DNA of 64,000 bases from Eustoma russellianum (lineage: Eukaryota > Streptophyta > Magnoliopsida > Gentianales > Gentianaceae), in NCBI GenBank assembly GCA_036186865.1, contig AP025045.1, positions 16,087,669 through 16,151,668 of the forward strand, in the 5' to 3' direction. Made by a program: the position numbers and the translations under genes. Positions 22,851 to 34,949 of this stretch are shown here, one piece after another. The notes beneath the pieces are model-generated. The model searched no databases, had not been told where the DNA came from, and saw nothing but the letters and a program-made list of their open reading frames with translations. Within the stretch, counting starts at the first letter, position 1, and each line of letters begins with the position of its first letter.

Positions 22851-23328
22851 TTACATATCACATTGTGATTACATCATACATAACTATTTTGTATAATTGC
22901 TTTAGTAAGCAATTAAAGTGTGTAGTTAGCCTTTTTATCAAAAGGTGGTCTCCTACTCATTACCTCTACCTGGTGGTTTTTAATGGAAAAAGGTGTACCT
23001 TTCCTTCTTTTTACTTTTTAAGTCTCATTTTGTAGAACACTAAATGCTAGAATGACTTTCCATGTTTTCTAGCAAGAGTTAGTTGCTTGTGGTAAAAGGA
23101 ACTTCCACTTAATGTTTCCCAATCCTCTAAGCCGAAATTTGAATAGTCTTGGGTAAAATTAGCAAATAACTTGCTTCATAATTCATACTTTGGGGTAGTA
23201 TACTATTTTCCTTTAACATCGAAATAAACGTGGGTAAAGCCAAAAAATATTCTCCTTCTAAAATATCGTCCTATTGCATCACCTCACTCTAACCCCAGAT
23301 ACCGTACTATTTTCGGTGATGTACAACA
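22851..23328 (-). mobile_element. Gypsy C 5' LTR fragment (distal 478 bp)
   Basis: It aligns with about 20650-21174 of the 3' LTR and ends in the same GTACAACA. Divergence from that copy is visibly higher than between the two E LTRs, with many substitutions and small gaps. This fits the view that the two ends come from different insertions. It directly abuts copia gag at 23329. Confidence 0.8.
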
Positions 23329-24390
23329 TAAAGAGCTATGAATGTGGAAAACTTGGATGTTTACCATATGACTGTCCGAACAAGGACAAACAAACAAACA
23401 AGAATCGTGAGAAGGATTGGAACAAAAATAGACCTGTTTCATAACCTAAACAAAGGAATTCAAGAAGAGCTCTCAAGGCCTCCACTTGGAGTGACTAATC
23501 TGACTCTGAGACTGATGGTACCGAAGAAGAAATGGCACAAGTATACTTTGCATTAAAAGCATCAAACGAGGTATCTTCTGACTCTGATTGTTATTTAGAA
23601 CCCTCTTATGATGATCTATTTAATCAATATCTTGAACTGCATAAATTCACAAAGACTCTTGCAAAAGAAAAGAAACGGTTAATTGAAGACAAGAAGTTGT
23701 TAGAATCATCTAACACGAACCTTGTTTCTCAATTAAACGATTCAAAAGAAGAGTCGTCTTGCACAATTAATGCATTGAAATTAGAGGTCTCATCATTAAT
23801 GTCAGAAAATAATGAAAGAAATCTGAGATTTCAAATTTGAAATCAAGAAATGTGGATTTAGAAATAATGGTAAAATAGTTTGATACGGGTATGAACATGC
23901 TAGATCGCATCATCTTCTCAAAAAAGCATGAAAGCGACAAAACCGGATTAGGATACGCTGAGAAAAACGAAACACAAAATAAGTCAACCAAGTTCATTCT
24001 ATCTTCATCTAAGAAACAACATGCATTCAATACAAATGCAGCACCTAAAAAGACGCCTAGACCACCCTTCACTTCATCTCATCATGCTTCTTCTTTTTCA
24101 TCTCATACAAGATATAATTATGTGCCGTATAAATACGAAAGTAAACCATTGATGCATACATGACATTCATACAACATAAATGCATCAAGATCACACCATG
24201 CAAACTAGCACAAAGGCATTTCAAAAACAAAAATCATACAATGTGTATGATGGCATTCTCAGCCAAAGGCCAAGCGCATTTCCACCTTATATATATTATA
24301 TTGCTTCTTCATCTCTATTCTCACCATTTGTAAGACCGAGAAAGGTCACCCAAGTTTGGGTACCCAAAAGTACTCTTACAAAGGGGTGAA
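23329..24390 (+). pseudogene. gag: Copia F (Sirevirus-like) gag, C-terminal part
   Basis: It starts in a zinc knuckle (YECGKLGCLPYDCPN), in which the expected His is replaced. It continues with an acidic stretch (frame 23532-23840) that looks like a coiled coil (AKEKKRLIEDKKLLE), then a basic Ser/Asn-rich tail with PPFTSSHHASSF and VTQVWVPK near 24340. A coiled-coil Gag extension downstream of the knuckle fits Sirevirus-type copia. The N-terminal capsid part is absent because gypsy C abuts it. Stops and shifts near 23838 and 24160 break the frame. Confidence 0.8.
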
Positions 24391-24475
24391 GAACTAACTC
24401 GTAAGGACCCAAAAAAAGGGTACCTAAATCGTTGTTACACATTGAAGGGAAAACATACATCTAAAGATACATCAA

Positions 24476-25785
24476 TTAAGTGGTTCTTGACAGTGGTTGC
24501 TCGAGGCACATGACGGGTGACACGAGCTTGTTTTCGAATTTGAAGAAGGTTACAAAAGGTCAATGGGTGACCTTTGGAGACAAGATTGAAGGAAGAATCA
24601 TCAGAAAAAGTACAATTGGAAACCCAAGCACTCTTCAAATCTCCAACGTCTGTTTGGTAAGTAATATATCCTACAATTTGCTTAGCATCTCACAGTTTCT
24701 TGACAACAGTTATTATGTGTGTTTCACTCACCCATATTGCAATATAGTAAATAAAAACAGAGAAACGGTATTAAAAAGAAAAAAGAGAAGGAAATATTTT
24801 TACACTATCGATGGATGACATGTTAGACGCTAAAGCAAAATGTTTTATGTCAAATGAACCTAATGTGAATTTGTGTCATAGGAGGTTTAGACACATTGGC
24901 ATCTCAACGCTTGAGAAACTTAAACGAAAGAATCTAGTATGAGGATTGCCTAAACTTGATTTAGACACCTTCAATTTGTGTGAATCTTGTATTAAAGGCA
25001 AACAAACACACGAGTCAGTTAAATCTAAAAATGAAATTAGCACGCATAAAGTCATAGAATTGTTACATATTGACTTGTTTGGTCCCAGTTGCACTAGGAG
25101 TCTTGGTGGGCAACATTATGCGTGTGTCATCGTTGACGATTTTTCTAGCTATACATGGACTTTATTTCTTGCAAATAAAGATGATAGTGCCGTTGAGATT
25201 GCCAAATTAATAAAACAACTTGAAAATGAGTATGGTTTGAATGTGAAAAAGATTAGGAGTGATAGAGGAGGAGAATTTAAAAATAAGGACATGATTGCAT
25301 TTTGCGAAGAAAAAGGTATTAAACACGAGTTTTCGCCACCTAGACACTAGAGTTAAACGGAGTAGTAGAAAGAAAGAATAGGACACTACAAGAAATTACA
25401 AGAACGTTGCTATGTGAAAATAACTTGCCTAGATTTTTTGTGGGTAAAAGTCGTAAATTGTGCATGCTATATAGTTAATCGCTTATCGATTGGAAAGAAA
25501 ATAAACAAAACGCCTTATGAAATTTTGAATGATCGCATGCCTAAAATTGATTATTTTCGTGTCTTTGGTTGTAAATGCTTTGTTTTGAATACAAAAGATA
25601 ATCAAGATAAATTTGAGTCTAAATCCATTTAATACATTTTTGTTGGATATTCTGTGAATTCTAAGGCAAATAGATGTTTTTATCCTATCACTAGACAAAT
25701 TTTAGAATCTATTCATGTGAAATTTAATGAATTCGGTGAATATGAAATAAATAAAGAAGATTAAGATGATTTTGAACTAAAGCCC
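24476..25785 (+). pseudogene. pol: Copia F protease and integrase (decayed)
   Basis: The protease active site reads VLDSGCSRHMTGD at 24480. The pre-integrase zinc region is visible as CESCIKGKQTH near 24970. The integrase core has the first Asp in LLHIDLFGPS (near 25070), the second in IRSDRGGEFKN (25256) and the Glu in NGVVERKNRTLQE (near 25360, after a frameshift). FRVFGCKCFVLN and FVGYSVNSKANRC mark the C-terminal part. Stops near 24816, 24942, 25348, 25630 and 25762 inactivate it. Domain order PR-INT-RT-RH proves copia type. Confidence 0.92.
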
Positions 25786-26955
25786 GTGTTAGATGATATA
25801 GAAGAAAATATCGTACATGATGAACATGTCACACTAGAAATGCATGATCACTTAGAAAATAATCAACTAAGATGTCATAGAGATCACCCAAACGACCTTA
25901 TCATAGGTGACATAACACAAGGTGTACGATCACGTAGAAGAATAAAGCAGGATGAAATAAATCAATTCCATGCTATGATATCTGAAATTGAACCCAAGAA
26001 TGTATTTTATGCTTTGAATGATTCTTCTAAGACTGATGCGATGCATGATAAATTAAATCAATTCACAAGAAACGATGTATGGGATTTAATGCCACAACCG
26101 CAAGATAAAACGATAATAGGCGCAAAGTGGGTCTTTATAAACAAAATGAAGGAAGAAGGTAAAGTCGTTAGAAACAAAGCAAAGATTGTAGGACAAGGCT
26201 ATAATCAAGAAGAGGGAATAGAATACAAAGAAACATTTGCACCCATAGCACGTTTTAGAAGCCATACAATTATTACTTGCTAATTCTTTCATGAAGGATT
26301 TTAAACTTTATCAAATGGACGTAAAAGTGTATTCTTAAATGGTTTTATATAAGAAGAAGTATGTGTAAAACAACCATTCGGTTTTGAGGATTTAAGACAT
26401 CCTAATCATGTGTATAAATTAAACAAGGCACTATATGGTTTAAAACAAGCACCTAGGGCTTGGTATGATCGTTTTGCTACTTTTATTTTAGAAAATGGAT
26501 TTTAAAGAGGAACCATAGATAGTACTTTATTCTTGAAACAAGAAAAATCGGATTTACTTATTATTCGAATTTATGTTGATGACATCGTTTTTAGATCTAC
26601 ATCTCATAAGCTACTTGAAGAATTTGAAATATGCATGAAATCCGAATTTGAAATGTCTATGGTTGGTGAGTTAAATTATTTTCTTGGCTTGCAAATTAAA
26701 CAAACTAGTAAAGGTATCCATATAAGCCAAGTTAAATATGTGAATGACATGATTAAAAAGTTTAACTTTGAAAACTTGAAACCATCCCCCACCTCTACGA
26801 GTGTAACCACTAAACTTGATAAAGATGAGAATGGAAAAGACTTTGACAATGGCTTGTATAGGTCTATGATTGGTTCTTTGCTTTATCTTACCGCAAGTAG
26901 ACCCGATATCATGTTTAGTGTTTGTATGTGTGCTTGTTTTCAAAGCAAACCCTAA
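25786..26955 (+). pseudogene. pol: Copia F reverse transcriptase (decayed)
   Basis: Typical copia RT landmarks appear in order: NDVWDLMPQPQDKTIIGAKW near 26070, YNQEEGIEYKETFAPIARF near 26205, YGLKQAPRAWYDRF near 26430, and the catalytic YVDDIVF near 26572. The C-terminal segment YFLGLQIKQTSKGIHISQ follows. Frameshifts near 26255 and 26320, a stop near 26503, and loss of a few residues around QMDVK break it. The metal-binding Asp pair itself is retained. Confidence 0.92.
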
Positions 26956-27492
26956 AGTTTCACACTATGATGCTGTAAAAAGGACATTTCGATACATTAA
27001 GCATACTCCCACCTTATGAATTTGGTACGGTAAGAATTGTGAATTTTACTTGCATGCATATACTGATGCGAATTATGACGAATGCAAAATAGATAGAAAA
27101 ACAACAAGTGGTACGTGTCAATTTATTGGAAATTCATTGATATCTTGGTTTTCGAAAAACAAAGCAAGTGTAGCATTATCTACCACTGAAGCGGAATATA
27201 TGGCACTTAGTCTTTGTTGCACACAACTTTTATGGCTAAAACAACAACTATCTGACTTTAGAATAACGGTAAATTGCATCCCTATTTATTGTGATAGTAT
27301 GAGCACCATCTGTCTAAGAACCTTGTATTACACTCTAAGGCAAAGCACATGGAGGTACGATATCACTTTCTTCATGATCATGTAAACTGTGGTGATATTG
27401 TTATAGAACATGCCCGTACTGAAGCACAAGTAGCCGACATATTCACCAAAGACTTAATCAAGCCACGTATGAAAATATACGCTCAAAATTAG
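26956..27492 (+). pseudogene. pol: Copia F RNase H
   Basis: It contains AYTDANYDECKIDRKTTSGT, then LISWFSKNKASVALSTTEAE, near 27055-27200, followed in a shifted frame by KHIEVRYHFLHDHV and VADIFTKDL at the C-terminus. The catalytic Asp (TDANY) and Glu (STTEAEY) are present. One frameshift lies near 27315. It would degrade the RNA strand of the DNA:RNA hybrid. Confidence 0.9.
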
Positions 27493-27567
27493 GCATGATT
27501 TCGGTTAATTTGCTATAGATTGATATTTCTTTCCACCCTTAAATGTATTTTTGATGCCACTGATAAA

Positions 27568-27718
27568 ATAAAGGGGGACAGAAAAGCATGATTTAAGGGG
27601 GAGCACATTGATATGAAATTAAAAATTCAAATTTCAAATTTGTGCATAATTGGAGGGGGAGCAGTCACACTTAAATCATGAACCAATGTTATTTTGTAAA
27701 TCATCAAAAGGGGGAGAT
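27568..27718 (+). promoter_or_regulatory. Multiple polypurine tracts of copia F
   Basis: Four purine runs: AAAGGGGGACAGAAAAG (about 27570), AAGGGGGAGCA (about 27595), TTGGAGGGGGAGCA (about 27650) and AAAAGGGGGAGA (27707-27717). The last abuts the LTR start at 27719. Repeated PPT-like runs before the 3' LTR are known for Sireviruses. Confidence 0.85.
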
Positions 27719-28842
27719 TGTTGAGAAAAAGGGTTTGAATGTTTTACAAATGCATGATTTAAATGCTACGTGTTTACGAAATGCATGAATAAATTATTAT
27801 TGACACGTTTATATGATAAACATGCTTTATATGCTTATATGTATTGTTTCCGTACTAACAAGCCATGAAGCATTAAAGCTTACACCATATGGCAAAGATT
27901 TGTTGTCTTTGTACTATTTTCAGGTGTCAGAATTAATGAACTAAACTAGTTCATTAGGTGGAGTGCTTAAGTTAATGAACTAACTAGTTCATTAAATGAA
28001 GACATATTTGGAGAAAGCTTTATAGCAACAAATTTGAGAATGGAAAGTCTTCTCCCCATTCCTTCTACACGCCTTATATACATATAATATATATTCATAT
28101 TTTCTAAAAAAAGGCACAATACACATAAATTCAAACGTACCACCGACACGTCGCATATATTATAAACATACGTCGACGTCACACCACTATATACACCTCA
28201 TATTTATGAGTATGTTTAGGGCTTATATCATATGATATAAGTCATGGTGACGTCAAAATTATAGCTACATGTTTCAAGGTCATAAACCGACAATTGACAT
28301 ATCGGGTGATTGCTAAAACTTCACTAACATGTCACATATTTGCCATATAAAGATGGCCAGCACATATACTTCAAAAATGGCCAAATATTTCATGGCTCAC
28401 ATGTTACAAACAGCCACTAAGTGATTCCATATTGGCACACATAAATCACCAAAAATTTAGGCTAGATTTGTGGGGAATTCAAATTCAATCTTCTCTACTA
28501 CACATGTGCGTTTTTATCTCAGCCATTTGAGCTAGATATACACTTTATTTTATGTATATTATGTGTGACATAATATATATTATATGTGCAAGAAGTTTGA
28601 ATTTAATCGGAGAAAAATCGCATAATCGACGAAAGTCAAAAATTCTGTTTTCTACGAACATACAACATGGAACGTTTTTTTTTGACATAAGATGTAACAT
28701 GTGTCTAGACACTTTTTACACATTCAAGACATGTTAAAGTGTTCTAGAAAGTTCAAAATAGGACTGGTTATTATTTACCATATATGTGTAAATATTGTGC
28801 ATTATCTGACAAAGCTTAATACAATAAAATTTCAGCACATGT
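27719..28842 (+). mobile_element. Copia F 3' LTR, left segment
   Basis: It starts TGTTGAGAAAAAGGG after the PPT. It contains two tandem palindromes (27934-27956 and 27973-27994). It is interrupted at 28842 by solo LTR S2 and continues at 32854. No gene is supported. Confidence 0.88.
27934..27994 (+). repeat. Pair of long palindromes in the F LTR
   Basis: Arms TAATGAACTA and TAGTTCATTA are separated by 3 bases in the first copy and 2 in the second, 39 bp apart. Perfect 10-bp arms in both copies suggest selection or recent duplication. Confidence 0.9.
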
Positions 28843-31800
28843 TGTAGCGCCCCACACCTCGGCCCAGCCGGATACGGTGCGTCCGCCGTACTTCACTACG
28901 GAGAGTACCAAGCGTCGATCCATAACATATCATAGTCCAGAACAAAATATGTGGACTATCATGCTTACGCTTTAACAAGCAAGCGAAACCGAGGCAGAAT
29001 AAAAACTTTTAAAATAAAAGCGTCTAAAAAACCATCATGAGTCTTACAGACATGTTCAGAAGATACGGAAATCCAAAAGTCAATGTTTCCAACGCTAATT
29101 CTTACAAGTTCATCAATCACTTCCATCATAGCAGAATTTCCTTAAGTCGTCCACCTCTCGCTCTTCTACGGATAGGGAACCCTAGGTTCGTCTTCGATCC
29201 ATTCGACCCTATTTCCTGCGGGTTCTGGGAGGAAAAATAAGGGTTGAGTGACAACGTCACCAGCAAGTAAATCATAAATAATCGTGAATTAAATAGAAAG
29301 TACATACAAGAACCGAACCCCAAAATTCGATTTAGAAACATACCTGACCTTCCATCCAATACCCGTAAGTAATCCGCTCATAACTTATTAAAGATCATAA
29401 CTTAGGAGCTACCAAGTCATAACATTTTAGTCTAAGTGACATGTACCAAATATTCGATAAACCATTAAATGCAACATGCATGAGTATGCACATGTGATGC
29501 ATCGTGATAAACATGAGGATAAGTTCTTTCATTCTTTCTTTCAAAACATCATCGTCAAACAAACAAGAGAGTGTTCATATCTATTCTTTCCGGATCTGAG
29601 GCGGTCATATTCTTCTCTTCGAATATATTATTTCCGGATTCGAAAACGGTCATATTATAGTCATCAGGTCTATTCTTTCCGGGCCCATAATCGTTATAAC
29701 CAGGTCTATTCTCTTTGGGCCTGTACGGTCATAATCATCAGAATCAGGTCTATTCTCTCCGGGCCTAAACGGTCATAATCATCAGATCAATTAACCCCAG
29801 ATCTGGAGTGGGTCCTGCTGGCCAGAATCATACAGTACCGAAGGAAAGCGTTCTTTTCAAAACAAAATCTTTTCTTTAACAACGCTTTTTCATCTTTCTT
29901 TATCATAAAATCAGTTTCATGAATCATGTAAGTGACGATGATGCAATGTATGACATGTACTATGTGATTCGTGACATGATGCGTTACATACATACAAGTA
30001 CAATCTTATTCTTTAGACTGGAAAAATTTCCAGAATTATCGTTCTGTTGCACGGCCTCAAAACCTCGTGTTTTAGGCACGTTATCATGATTTCTTGTCAT
30101 ACATATGCATAAGGGTGTCTTTTCTACTTGCCATAAAATTTTCGTAATGTTTCGAGATACGTAAGACCCTTAAACAAACAAATCACCAAACAGAGTACTG
30201 CTGAATTCAGTAGTGCAGTACCCTTCTTTCACCTTTCTTTTGAGCCCGATAATTTTTTTTTAATTTGGGCCAAACCTGGAAAAATACTGTAAACATGCCA
30301 AGAAATAATGTTCGTAAGCCAAGCCAATTAAACAGGTCTAAACCACAAGGACAAAGCCTCCAATTAGTTCCGTGATTTCGGCCCAGTTTTCCAGTTTAGT
30401 AGCATTCGTTTTACTTCGGTATTTACCCCTTCAATTAATTATTCCAGGCTGATTACTTTACATGGACATGCTCACCTAGGTCCTAAGTCATTGCCATAAA
30501 ATTTCCGGAGTAACATAATAACTTTCAAGGGGTCTTTTATTCACTTTTCCAAACGGGTACATGATGATTTCTGGAGTGGCCAGTTTTACTACGAAATTTA
30601 TTGTGAGCAAACCGTAAATCCTTTTTCAAAAATTCCAACTCATAGACTTAGAAAACACATAGGGCTAGCATCCTACCAAAAATCAGCCCATTTGCATATT
30701 TCTAAAGTCCATTTTCCGGTCAATCAATACACCACTTAAATTCTGTCTTGTCCAGTGAATTTCAGCTTGACCAGTTTTACTAAAAATTCCATTAAGGACA
30801 AACCACAACTTATTTTACCAAAATTCCAACTCTCATATTTACCACATACATAGGGCTAATGTCATACCAAAAATTAGCTTAATTTCGTACTTCTAAGATC
30901 CATTTTCAGGTCACAAAAGATGTCACACTATTCTGCCCTGTTCCAGTATTTTCCATTTTCGTCACATTTCTTTACTAAAAGTATTCCAACTTGTGTTATT
31001 CTTCATAAATAACTTACTAGTCACCAAATACACCTTTTAGCATAAACTTTACAGGTTCTAAGACATGCTAAAGGTCATCAACGAATCACTTCAAAAACAA
31101 TTAGAAGGTTACACATAACACACCTTGATCTTGCACCTTTTGTTCATAATAAAATCTATTCTTGGTATAATTAATGTATACGTACAATACCCCCAAGACA
31201 GCCCGTTTTATACACATTCAAGTGCTTAAATCATATTTCCATAATGAACATATTACACATAAGCCATAAAGCACATATCTTGTACACATCTTTTATCCCA
31301 CATGTTACAATCTATCTCAAGAACCACATTTATCACCCATTTTCATCCAACCGTCCCTCTTACATGTCAAAGAAGAAAACCTTGCAACATTCATCTTAGA
31401 TTAACATCATATTCATACTTAAAAAGAGCAAAGAATCCACCTTTGAAGAAAATCTCCGACATGCAAGACACTTATCTTAGAAACCGAAAGTTTCATGCTT
31501 CAAACTTATCATTTCACATCTAAGATTAAAACTTAGTAACATCTAGACATTCAAGCACATACTTTCACACACAAGTCATGAACATTTATAGTGTACTTGC
31601 CTTCTTCAAGCTTACACCTTTCCTTGGCTTAAAATGAGTATGAAATGAGTGAAGTCTTCCTCCTCTTCAGTACATATACCCCACGGTTTGGAGGAGGAAA
31701 AGAACAAACATTAGCTTTTATCTCAAATACAAGATAGAGCTAAATGGAGGCTTAGATGGTCTTACCAAAGTTATTCTTGGAGGTGGAGATGGCCCTAACC

Positions 31801-32848
31801 AACCAAAGGTCAATCTTCCTTAGTTCTTCAAAATTCTTCTCCTAGTGACTCCTTGAAGGTCATGGTTCCAACAAGAAACAAGGGTGTCTTGTGAGCTTCA
31901 CCATGTAAAATGTAAAACACTCTTCAGGAGTTTAGAGTGCACTCACCTAGACCAAGTTTGCACTTGGAGGACTCTTGAATCTTCTTGGTTCCCTTCTTGC
32001 CGTGTGCTTTGGAGAGAAGAGAGGAAAAGTTTCTTACTCTTTGTGAGTTCTTGAGGGTTGAGAGTAAGAGAGAGTTCTAGGGTTTTCTTGGAGAAAATTT
32101 TCTTCACTTAGGCTAAGGGGTAGACGTTGGAAGCAAGAGAGGGAATAAGGGGTTACCATGGCATTGTTTTGTTAATTAACTTTAGTGACTTTAGCAAATC
32201 AGGGTTACTTTATGACTAACTTGGGTTACTTTATCCAATCATAGTTACTTTTAGGCTAACTTGAGTTACTTTAACCTTGTGGTTAATATAAAGTAACCAT
32301 GGTAAGATTTAAAATTCTCCTTGGTTAACCATAGTGGGGGGTCCAGCGATTAGGGCCTTAAATGGCCCTTACCATGCTTAATTCTCTTTAATAAAAAGCT
32401 ATGTGGGTAGTTTCCCCCTTTTTAATTAATTATTTCCCCTTTTTCTCTTCCTAAAATATAATTAGGAAAAATTATGATCCTTCTTGGACACATAGGGCCG
32501 AAACTTTGTGGGAGTTGGGGAAAAAATTGCCTGGCCACTTAAAATGGTTTAATTGCTATTTGGGCTTATTTAAAGAAGGCCCTTATGATTAGCCTTTTTT
32601 TATTGAAAGAAACCTTCTAAATAGCCTTTTTATCCTTGTGGCCGAAATCTCCTAGGCTCTTAGGGGTGAATTGGCCACTTCACATAGTACATGCTTCACG
32701 CTTGAATTATTATACAATATTTTCCTTAACACGAATCTAATTGAAGAAGTAATCGTAAAACTAAATAAATTGTACTTGAAGATGCAACTTTTCGTAAATT
32801 CACTTAGACAAGTTTCAAGTACAATGTGATTCCTCGTTGGGTACAACA
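28843..32848 (-). mobile_element. Solo LTR S2 (gypsy), 4006 bp, TSD CATGT
   Basis: On the plus strand it begins TGTAGCGCCCC and ends GGGTACAACA, flanked by CATGT at 28838-28842 and 32849-32853. No PBS, PPT or coding region adjoins. It contains all family dyad modules in the minus-strand order: terminal stem, GTGAC/GTCAC near 29255, hairpin array 29580-29800, CTGGAA dyad near 30022 and GTACTGC dyad near 30190. It is nested in the F LTR. Confidence 0.93.
29580..29810 (-). repeat. Hairpin-unit array in S2
   Basis: About five to six units of 40-50 bp, each around CAGGTCTATTCTCTCCGGGCC on the plus strand. Arms such as CAGGTC...GGGCCTG can pair. It is homologous in plan to the arrays in E, A and B. 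Confidence 0.85.
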
Positions 32849-32853
32849 CATGT

Positions 32854-34410
32854 TCAGCTCTATACACACGCCTACTACATCTTGTTGGAGCAAAGGTGGA
32901 GCTTATTTGGCATTTCTATTGATGGAGGACATGCCACACAAGATTGGTGACATTGAAGAGGGCACCACGCAAGGAAAGATTTCAAAATACAACACATGCT
33001 GAAAATTCAGCACATGTTGCAATATTGGGCAATTTCTACACCCTTAATGGCCTCAATTTGTTTCCCAAAATTTAAGGGATTAAAAGTGATGTTATGTTAA
33101 TTTTTTGAATTGGTTTTAAGCACATGTTTTGAGAGTTGTTTTATAGAATTTACAGCTCACTAAAGGGTGCCAAGGTGGACCAATCAATAAGTGACAAGCA
33201 AGGAAGGTCAATTCAGCCTTCCAATCATATTGCAACAAGTAAGCAAGATTATGTCACCTTCTACACAAGTTAATCTTCCAAGGACATTAAAAAAAATTCT
33301 CATGGAAGGCAAAAAGCCCTAGGGGGGCGGCCAACATGTGATAAAAGGGAGACGATAGTGCAAAACAAGGCCAAGCTATAATTCACATTCTCTCAAGTGC
33401 AAAAAGCAAGACTACTTTCTTCTTCTCCTTTCTTTCTTATTCTTCTTCTCTCAAGCCTATTGTTCATATATTCTACATATTGTATGGCTTTGAATATACC
33501 ACCCATACACGTTCATTGTTGTAAAAGATTGACCAAGGTGTGATCAAACCTTACATTCGATCGGTGGTTGTGTTTGTGATTGATTTTCTTGTGTGTTTCG
33601 ATTGTAAAATGGTGGAGTTATTGTTTGACTCAAGTCACCCTTGTGGTAAGGTATTTATTGTGTTTAATGATAACCTAGGAAGGTGTCCTCGAAGACTGGA
33701 GTAGGTTGTTTTAACCGAACTAGTATAAAATCCTTGGTGTTCTTAATTTACTGCACTTTACTTTCAGTGTCCAGTTTTCTGTATTTATTTTGTTGCAACG
33801 GCAAAAATAGTAAATGATTTTCAGAAATTATAACATTTGCAAAAACATATCCACAATTCCCAGTTTTCATTTGGTGCTAGTTTCAACTCATTTGGATAAG
33901 TGTAACTCAATCTAACGTTAATAGTTCTGAGACTAGTGCAATTTGATTTTAAGATTTGCAAAGGTTGAGAACATCAATGTGGTTGACATACTTCTCAAAG
34001 GTATTTTCAAAAACTGTTTCAACCAACTAAAATAAATATCTTGAGGGTCTTTTAATAAAAGTTTCAGACTGTTTGGAGTCAACAATTAATAGTAATAAAT
34101 TTTGCAAAGTCGGAGTACGGTTTCTGGCAGATTTGCGCAATCTGACCAAAAACATATTTTTTCAAGGGGTTATGAGTGGAGTTTTAATTTTACATTTTCG
34201 TGAGTCTCTTATAACATCTGAGAGTACATTCTAAACATATTTCATAATTTTTAGAAGTCTAAAACTAGGTCTTTTAAATATTTCAATTTATGATATGAAA
34301 ACAGAAACTCTTTTCAGAAGTAAGGTTTTTGGTCCAAAAGTTTTTCAAAACCAAACTTTCCACACTCACTAGTCAACCCCTCCTTCTTGTGGTTCTATAC
34401 AGGTCCTACA
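32854..34410 (+). mobile_element. Copia F 3' LTR, right segment
   Basis: It continues the F LTR after S2. A TATA-like GATAAAAGGG near 33340 precedes a pyrimidine-rich stretch. Near 33690 is a phrase (CTCGAAGACTGGAGTAGG) of the kind seen in the 3' half of Sirevirus LTRs, and near 34375 CTAGTCAACCCCTCC, like the usual end region. The end is placed at CCTACA (34410) and is less certain than the start. The LTR without S2 is about 2.7 kb. Confidence 0.65.
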
Positions 34411-34572
34411 TTTATGTACATCAGTTGATCGATGTGCATTAACCTGAGAGATCGATATCGTTTCTCTTCAATTATTAAACTTTTTATCATTTATAACATC
34501 ACGTGTGACATTCTTAAGTATTCAACACTTAAAATCATGACTTTGAAAATTATCCAAACATATTTCTCAACA
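34411..34572 (-). mobile_element. Copia G 3' LTR fragment
   Basis: On the minus strand it begins TGTTGAGAAATATG directly after a purine tract and resembles the first bases of the F LTR. Only about 160 bp remain, because F appears to have inserted here in the opposite direction. Confidence 0.7.
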
Positions 34573-34587
34573 TTCTCCCCCTTTTGG
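34573..34587 (-). promoter_or_regulatory. Polypurine tract of copia G
   Basis: Minus-strand CAAAAGGGGGAGAA abuts the LTR. Further runs at about 34780 (GGGGGAGAG) and 34905 (AAAGGGGGAGA) repeat the multiple-PPT arrangement of F. Confidence 0.85.
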
Positions 34588-34949
34588 ATGATTTCAAAAA
34601 TAACTCAACATGATTTTAATGTCACAACTCTTTACCAGTTGTTTATCACACATCTGCCAATTTATACCAATTGAATTGTTTTGAAAACCTCACCAATTCT
34701 ATACCAATTGTTTTCAAACTCTCAAACTCTTTCTAGATACATATTGTTAGCTATGTGCTCCCATTTTACTTATACTCTCCCCCTTAACCTATGCTCCAAT
34801 CCAATTTAACACCAATTAAAACTTATACCAATTGAACTTCACTTATTATTCCACCTCCAAAACATGACTGAAAATCTAAAATCATGTTCTATTCTATCTC
34901 CCCCTTTATTTTGCAAATCATGCAAAAGATAAAATTATGCGATTGTATC

